Of a stretch of 64,000 nt of DNA, positions 59,005-64,000 are shown piece by piece (the stretch's first letter is position 1; every line of letters starts with the position of its first letter). The stretch spans positions 4,108,028 to 4,172,027 of the forward strand of contig OZ020519.1 of assembly GCA_963971425.1 (NCBI GenBank), read 5' to 3'. The translations under genes and the position numbers were made by a program. The stretch comes from Bryoerythrophyllum caledonicum. Taxonomy: Eukaryota; Streptophyta; Bryopsida; Pottiales; Pottiaceae. The notes beneath the pieces are model-generated. The model did no database searches. It saw only the letters and a list, made by a program, of their open reading frames with translations, and was not told where the DNA came from.

Positions 59005-59440
59005 AAAAGTTACTTTTTTGAACGTTTACTTTTTCATAAGGTGCCCTTCTCAAACACTAAACTTTTTCAAAGTCTAAGCTTACTTTTCAAAGCTTACTTT
59101 TTCATAACCATACTTTTCCAAAAGGTTAATTTTCATACGTTTACTTTTTCATAAAGTTTTTTTCTTCATAAGGTTACTTTTCCATAATGTTACTTTTTCA
59201 AAAGCTTACTTTTTCATAAAATCACTTTTCCAAAACGTTACTTACTCTAGAAGTTTCCTTTTCAAAAATCTATTTCCCAAAATGTTTCTTTCTTCAAAAG
59301 ATTTTTTCAAACTTTTACCTTACCAAAAGGTTAATTTCGAATAAGTTTACTTTTCCAAAAAGTTTGTTTCCAAAATTTTCCTTCTTCAAATGTTCCCTTC
59401 TTTTTCAAGTTGCAAATTTTCATTCATTTCAATCTGAGTG
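59005..59440 (+). repeat. Degenerate TTACTTTTTCATAA repeat
   Basis: About 20 loosely spaced units of TTACTTTTTCATAA(GG/AG), many reading AAGCTTACTTTTTCA or GGTTACTTTTCCATAA. Strongly T-rich on the plus strand. Confidence 0.75.
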
Positions 59441-59714
59441 TTTGATTTCAAATCTCTCTCTTGCAAATGTCTTTTTTTTTTCTTTTCTTTTTTAATTTTA
59501 AAAAAGATCGGGAGTTCACTTTCCTTCCAATATTTATGTTTTGAAAGCACAAACATTTCTCAAAAAAGTGTACGAGCTACATGAGCGGAGCGAGGAGTTG
59601 GGCGAGCTAAGGGACGAGCTAGGAGGGTACGGGGAACCTAGCATCGTGGAGGTATGGGGTATCGGGGCGCCGGGTATCCTGGGATGGGAGGGTATGGGGT
59701 ACCGAGCATTGGGG

Positions 59715-59815
59715 GGAAGGGCTGCGGGGATGGGGGCTGCGGGGATGGGGGTTTGCTGCGGGGATGGGGGGTTGCTGCGGGGATGGGGGGTTGCTGCGGG
59801 GATGGGGGGGCGTGG
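59715..59815 (+). repeat. G-rich minisatellite, unit 19-20 bp
   Basis: About five units of GCTGCGGGGATGGGGGGTT, with GGGG and GGGGGG runs close enough to form G-quadruplexes. It produces long Gly- and Pro-rich frames on both strands (for example 59,541-60,038) that I do not accept as genes. Confidence 0.85.
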
Positions 59816-60039
59816 GGATGGGAGGCGGGCATTCGGAAGGAGCGAGGACAGCGCAGCGCGAGGGGAGCTCGGGGCGAGGGAGCGCAGGCACGGGAGCGCG
59901 AGGGAACGGGGAGCGGTTCGTCGAGGGAACATGCGCTGCGACTTGGCGGACCTGCGCCCGCGACCAGGCGGGGACACGACGACGACGAGGTTGTTCATCC
60001 GAGGGGAATTGACCCCATCCGTTGGGTGGTACCAATGAG

Positions 60040-60794
60040 GTGCAGTGGTCCCAGGACTGTTTTCCCATTTGAGCGCAGTTGGCCACCTGTGAAAATTCGT
60101 GCAACACTATTTGCGATAAGTAGGGCAGGTGGTCATTTTTTTTTTAATATAGATTTTAAAATGTAGTAATTCCGCTAATTTATTTTTTTAAAGTATATCA
60201 GAGTTTGCTACTGAAGGCTGGAGCAAATTAATTCAAAATACTACTTGTCAGATTTTTTTGTATTGTAGGATGCAACATAAAGGATGGAATGATTAAAAAT
60301 TGCGAATTCACTTAACTTTCTGGTAGTTTTTTTCTTTTTGCTTAAGTTCAGGAAAGGAAAGTGAATGAACGGTGATATATTGTCTTTGCAAGTTTGCACA
60401 AAATCATTAATCACGATTATAATTTTAGATCGGAGTTGTAATATAATTCTGAAACTAATGTTCAAAACCATTTGAAAAAAAGCCTGTCATTGATGCGGGA
60501 ATTGAACTCGTAAACTGCCCACTGCAGCATCAATGTTCTGCACAACACAGCACAAACAAGCCACATTAGATGCAGGCTTAGAAATCGATGCCAAGGCAGC
60601 TCGGTGAAGCTCCTCGTATCCAGCAAGCTCAAGCCTCAGACAGAAGCTTGCAAAATTGCCAGCTCTCCAACGCTTCATGTTAAGTCCTCCAACCTCCGGT
60701 TGTGTTGACAAATGAGCTAGAAAATCAGCCTAACTTCATGGAAACTAAGGAATATAAATCACAACACGTCAAGGGAGGATACTGATTATAAAAT
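60040..60794. other. 3' flank of the hAT-like gene
   Basis: AT-rich. A 74-codon minus frame (60,711-60,487) might be a further 3' exon but shows no hAT motif. No transposon end could be located. Confidence 0.35.
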
Positions 60795-63639
60795 TCAAGC
60801 ATCTCCTTGCCGGCCAACCTTCACACCATTTTGCCAAGAGTCAATTGCATCTTGGAATGGGAAGTTCTCAAGTGTGAAATACTTCTGGCCGAACATTCTC
60901 ACAACTAAAGGAAGATGCTTCCCCATCCTATTTCTTTGGCAAGATTTAAGAAACTTCAAGGTGGAGAAACATCTCTCGTCCTCTACAGATCCCAGCACAA
61001 GCACACTGCCCATTTCAGCGAGCTTCAAGTACTCAGGGAAAAGTTTGCACAGGGGCCTTGATGCCGACAATGTCCTCCACAGCTTCACAAGAGGGTTCAC
61101 GTGAAAAGGGGGGCACAAGCGGCTTCGCAATTAGCCTTCATCGTGAGCTTGAATAGAGCCTGCTCGGTGTCCAACTTTGAGCCAGACAACATCTCAGGGA
61201 CAATCAGAGTCTCACCATCCAGAGTCACGGTTCGAGACTTGCAATAGAAATCCTTGAGCACTGATAAATGCTGCTGGAAAGAGTCATCAGCCCCATCCTG
61301 GAGCCAATATTGAGGATACACAATGCCGAATGCATCAAGCAGTTCAACCTGAGGGAAACGCCGTTCGAGCTCATCAGACAGGGCCTGAGCAGCCTCTGCA
61401 CATCACCGCCACACAACAATGGACTTCAGCACCAACAAAGAGACAACAAAAAAAAAGAGTAAAGGTCCGACGCTGGAAAATGGAGACTGATACACACCAA
61501 TTCGAGACACCAAACACCGAGACAAACAGCCTTCACTACCTTGCTGTTACACGACACATGCTCCAACTGTGAGAACACCGCAGCAGTTTAAAAAATGAAA
61601 AAAAAATTGAAAAACAACGCCAGAGATGGCTAAAACAGGATAGGAAGCATTGGGCAAAAAAAAACAAAAATTCGACAAACAAAACCAGAGCTAGCTGATA
61701 ACTGAATGAAAGAGCGGCATTTAAAGTAAAATAAAAAAAAGACAAACAGGCCGAAGATGAGGGAACAAAGTAAAGGAAAGAGGCATTTTCAATCAGGAAA
61801 AAAGATTTGAAGCAACAGGCCGAAGATGGCTGAAACAGAATAAAGGAAGGAGACATTAAAACAAAAAAAATGAAAAAAAAATTCGAAAACAACAAAGGGC
61901 GAAGGTTAGAATTCAGTACCTGTAAATTGGCGCTCAACAGTGAGCATGCAGCGATTGAACTCCTCATGTGTCACGAAAATGCACTGGCCGGTGGACTTAT
62001 CATGGCAGCGTAGATATATCATTCTACTGCCAAAGTCGAAATACAAGTGGGAAATGCCACTGCCGCCAGGGAGTTTTTTCCACCGCATGCAAAGGGAGGG
62101 ATGCTTCAGATCCACCAAGTTATGGTATTCACTGAAATCCTCCTTGCCAAAAGCAGTGGCTGGATCAATGTATTTCCGAGCCAACTCTTCCTGAACACAC
62201 TTCACAGACTGTAAGAAGTCACAAATGAAGACGTCTTGGGCTTGAGCAAACTTAATGAGGCAATGGACTGTAGTGAGCAGAGGCTGGAAAACCGCAAGAG
62301 ACAACAACAACTCCAGATCTACGAGTAAATCAAAGTTATCACTTGCTGCAGCGACGTCCTTGTTCTTCTCACCCGGAACAGAAGTCATGTCCATGCCCAT
62401 TTTGACAACAAGGGTCTTGTATTCCTCAAGAGCCCTTCTTGCTGGACTCCTCATGGATATCCAGCGTGTAGTGTTTTTTCGGAGAATTTTATTCCCCTTA
62501 GTTTCCATGAGGTTAGCTAACTTTTGGAGCTCAGCATGACGCTTGTTGCTTCGGCAGAAGTAACTGTACAAAGACTGCAGGAAGGACTCAAGCCGAGAGA
62601 CCATGGGGAAGTTTGAAAGAGTTGCAACACAGAGATTCACCCTATGGCCGCAACATCCCATTTCCAACGAAAATGGAGCCCACTTCTCACGAATCTGGGT
62701 TGAAACCCCAGTCTTTGATCCTTGAAATGTGGATACATTATCAGATCCAAAGCACAGAAGTTTTGAAGCAAGCTCGGAGCGGGACAGGCCTCCTTCCCCC
62801 ATCAGCGAGTGCATGATCACACTCGTGAGGTGGTTAGCCTTCCCCCCCTCCGTGACCTGAGACAAGTGAAGCAAGTGGGGAATTCTTTCCCAGTTTTCCA
62901 TTGTGTACACATGTACACCAATCCAGCCCGTATGATCTATAGCAGTGACCTCGTCGGCACTAATGGAGATGATTCTCGCAGACTTAACAATGGACTTCAT
63001 GCAGTTTAAGACTGACAAATGCAAATACTCACTCATTTCCCATCCAGTAGACTCGGACCAATGCTTTCGTGGGAGACTTTTAGTCTTCAGGTGCTTAAGC
63101 AGAATTTCAGACCTCTCGTAATCAACCATTGGACGACCATGACGCAGGACTTCAAGCAAGGTTGAGAATTGAACTCCCTTTCTTTTGTAATCTGGATCCA
63201 AGCCCAGCAGCACCTGATCGGCTACTGTATCGGGGTTCCTCCCTGCAAATGTCTTGCAGTTCTTCAAGTGGGCACAGCTCAAAGCAGTATACTTGTCTCC
63301 CACCTTCAAGTCGGGGAGAGGATGACCATCGGCGGTGCAAGTTCTCTTGCCTTGGTGTTTCGCAAGGTTGTCATTCTTCGGGACGATGCTCTTTCTTCGC
63401 CCATTCACACGAGTGCAGATTGTGCACACAACAGCCACAAGAACCCCGTCGACGAACTCACCCTCGCCCCAAGTGTACTTCGCCGACCACGACTCATGCC
63501 ACATCCGAGTGACATCTAACGTCTTCCTCTTCTTCGTGGCGCCTCCGATCTTCCCCGATCCGCCAGGCTTCCTCTTCTTCCCCACCTCCTCCACTTCGTG
63601 TTCACCGCCACCGCTGACTTCTTCAGCACCAGCGCTCAC
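60795..63639 (-). CDS. hAT-family transposase-like protein (probable frameshift)
   Basis: Exon 1 runs from at least 63,639 to 61,920 and exon 2 from 61,395 to 60,795. The 524-bp intron (GTACTG donor, GTGCAG acceptor) joins in frame (RQFT-EAAQALSDELERR). Numbering from 63,639: nuclear-signal-like KKRK (21-24, 36-39); a BED-like finger C72/C75...H95...C101; catalytic-type D229 in ISADEVT and D300 in CFGSDN; CCGHRVNLC around 330; TTRWISMRSPARRAL; and in exon 2 the hAT dimerisation motif (LWRTLSASRPLCKLFPEYLK, SVEDERCFSTLKFLKSCQ). Around 61,105-61,120 the frame must shift by one base at a C6T4 run to stay in register, so this copy is probably broken or has an unseen splice. The frame is open upstream to the window edge without a clear ATG; 63,639 is a GTG, so the true start is undetermined. 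It may be a transposon or a domesticated gene. Confidence 0.75.
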
Positions 63640-64000
63640 CCTCTCGCCGCTGCTGACAGAGAGCTCGGACCAGGAGCAACCCTCTGACCGACGTGCAGGG
63701 GTGATCGAGTCCTCATTTCTCGTCTCAGAGATATGTGTCTCGCCACCAGGGACACCAGCCGCTGCCGATGGAGCGCCGAAAATCGGGGAAGGAGGCAGAT
63801 ATTTCCCAATGCCATTGGCATTGCGAGTGCAGCCTTGAATACAGCACCCGAAAATTCTCAGGCAATTGAAGCCGCGGTGCCATCTTCTTAAACCCTGTGC
63901 CAGTGCGCCCCTCGGAAAACCAAACCCAATAGAACCGCCAAGAACACAACCAGAGCCCCCACCGAATCCAACAACAATAACACTATGGCAACAACAATAA

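Larger units (their letters stand above)
58887..60039. mobile_element. Element bounded by 90-bp inverted repeats
   Basis: Left arm 58,887-58,977 and right arm 59,951-60,039 are near-perfect inverted copies (CTCATTGGTACCACCCAAC, TCAATTCCCCTCGGATGAAC, AACCTCGTCGTCGTCGTG, GTCGCGGGCGCAGG). Between them lie a T-rich degenerate repeat and a G-rich minisatellite, with no recognisable protein. No clear target duplication was found outside the arms, so it may be a MITE-like or foldback element, or an inverted duplication. Confidence 0.65.

Noticed and set aside
59534-60166. Long Gly-rich plus-strand and Pro-rich minus-strand frames (154-170 codons)
   Set aside because: They overlap one another and derive from the G-rich minisatellite and GC-rich inverted-repeat arm; no domain or start context.

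Overview
The window reads as nuclear DNA of a land plant or close streptophyte alga. Two host genes carry mitochondrial signatures: the first exon of mitochondrial processing peptidase alpha (225-564, minus) and a small spliced maturase-like gene (6,383-8,393, minus). Introns are GT-AG and intergenic DNA is AT-rich. The transposon mix (APE-type LINE with RNase H, MULE with a SWIM protein, hAT, Harbinger and possible piggyBac MITEs) suits a non-flowering plant better than a compact angiosperm, but I cannot name the species.

Layout. 0-11.6 kb: the two host genes, a possible piggyBac-like MITE, microsatellites and dispersed repeats. 11.6-24.0 kb: a 5'-truncated LINE on the minus strand (LINE-B), split by an 8.0-kb Mutator-like element at 13,853-21,853. 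That element has TIRs and a 9-10 bp target duplication. It carries a decayed SWIM-domain gene and a divergent multi-exon pseudogene with a ParB-like GNHR motif; one intron of the latter holds a 750-bp chain of palindromes. 24-31.6 kb: mostly non-coding, with a tRNA-derived SINE that has a perfect 14-bp target duplication. 31.6-54.5 kb: a large inverted repeat (about 2.4-kb arms, about 3.8-kb spacer) whose left arm is interrupted by a 14.2-kb LINE (LINE-A). The uninterrupted target site survives in the right arm. 54.5-60.8 kb: non-coding DNA, a Harbinger MITE with TAA duplications, and an inverted-repeat-bounded low-complexity element. 60.8-64 kb: a hAT transposase-like gene on the minus strand.

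Most notable is LINE-A. ORF1 ends in an overlapping TAATG stop/start. It is followed by a long Thr/Asn/Tyr-rich repeat leader, then a canonical 2A-like motif (GGDIETNPGP) directly ahead of the APE-RT-RNase H polyprotein; a degenerate copy (GGDMETNPRP) lies 0.5 kb upstream. LINE-A, LINE-B, the SINE and two short tail-only insertions share a 3' hairpin (UUCG tetraloop in LINE-A and the SINE) followed by a CTT-rich end, which identifies a LINE/SINE partnership.

The second point of interest is the maturase-like gene: a presequence-like exon joins in phase to a domain X plus HNH-like exon with no reverse-transcriptase domain between. Nearly all transposon genes here carry premature stops, so the region is a transposon graveyard around a few host genes.
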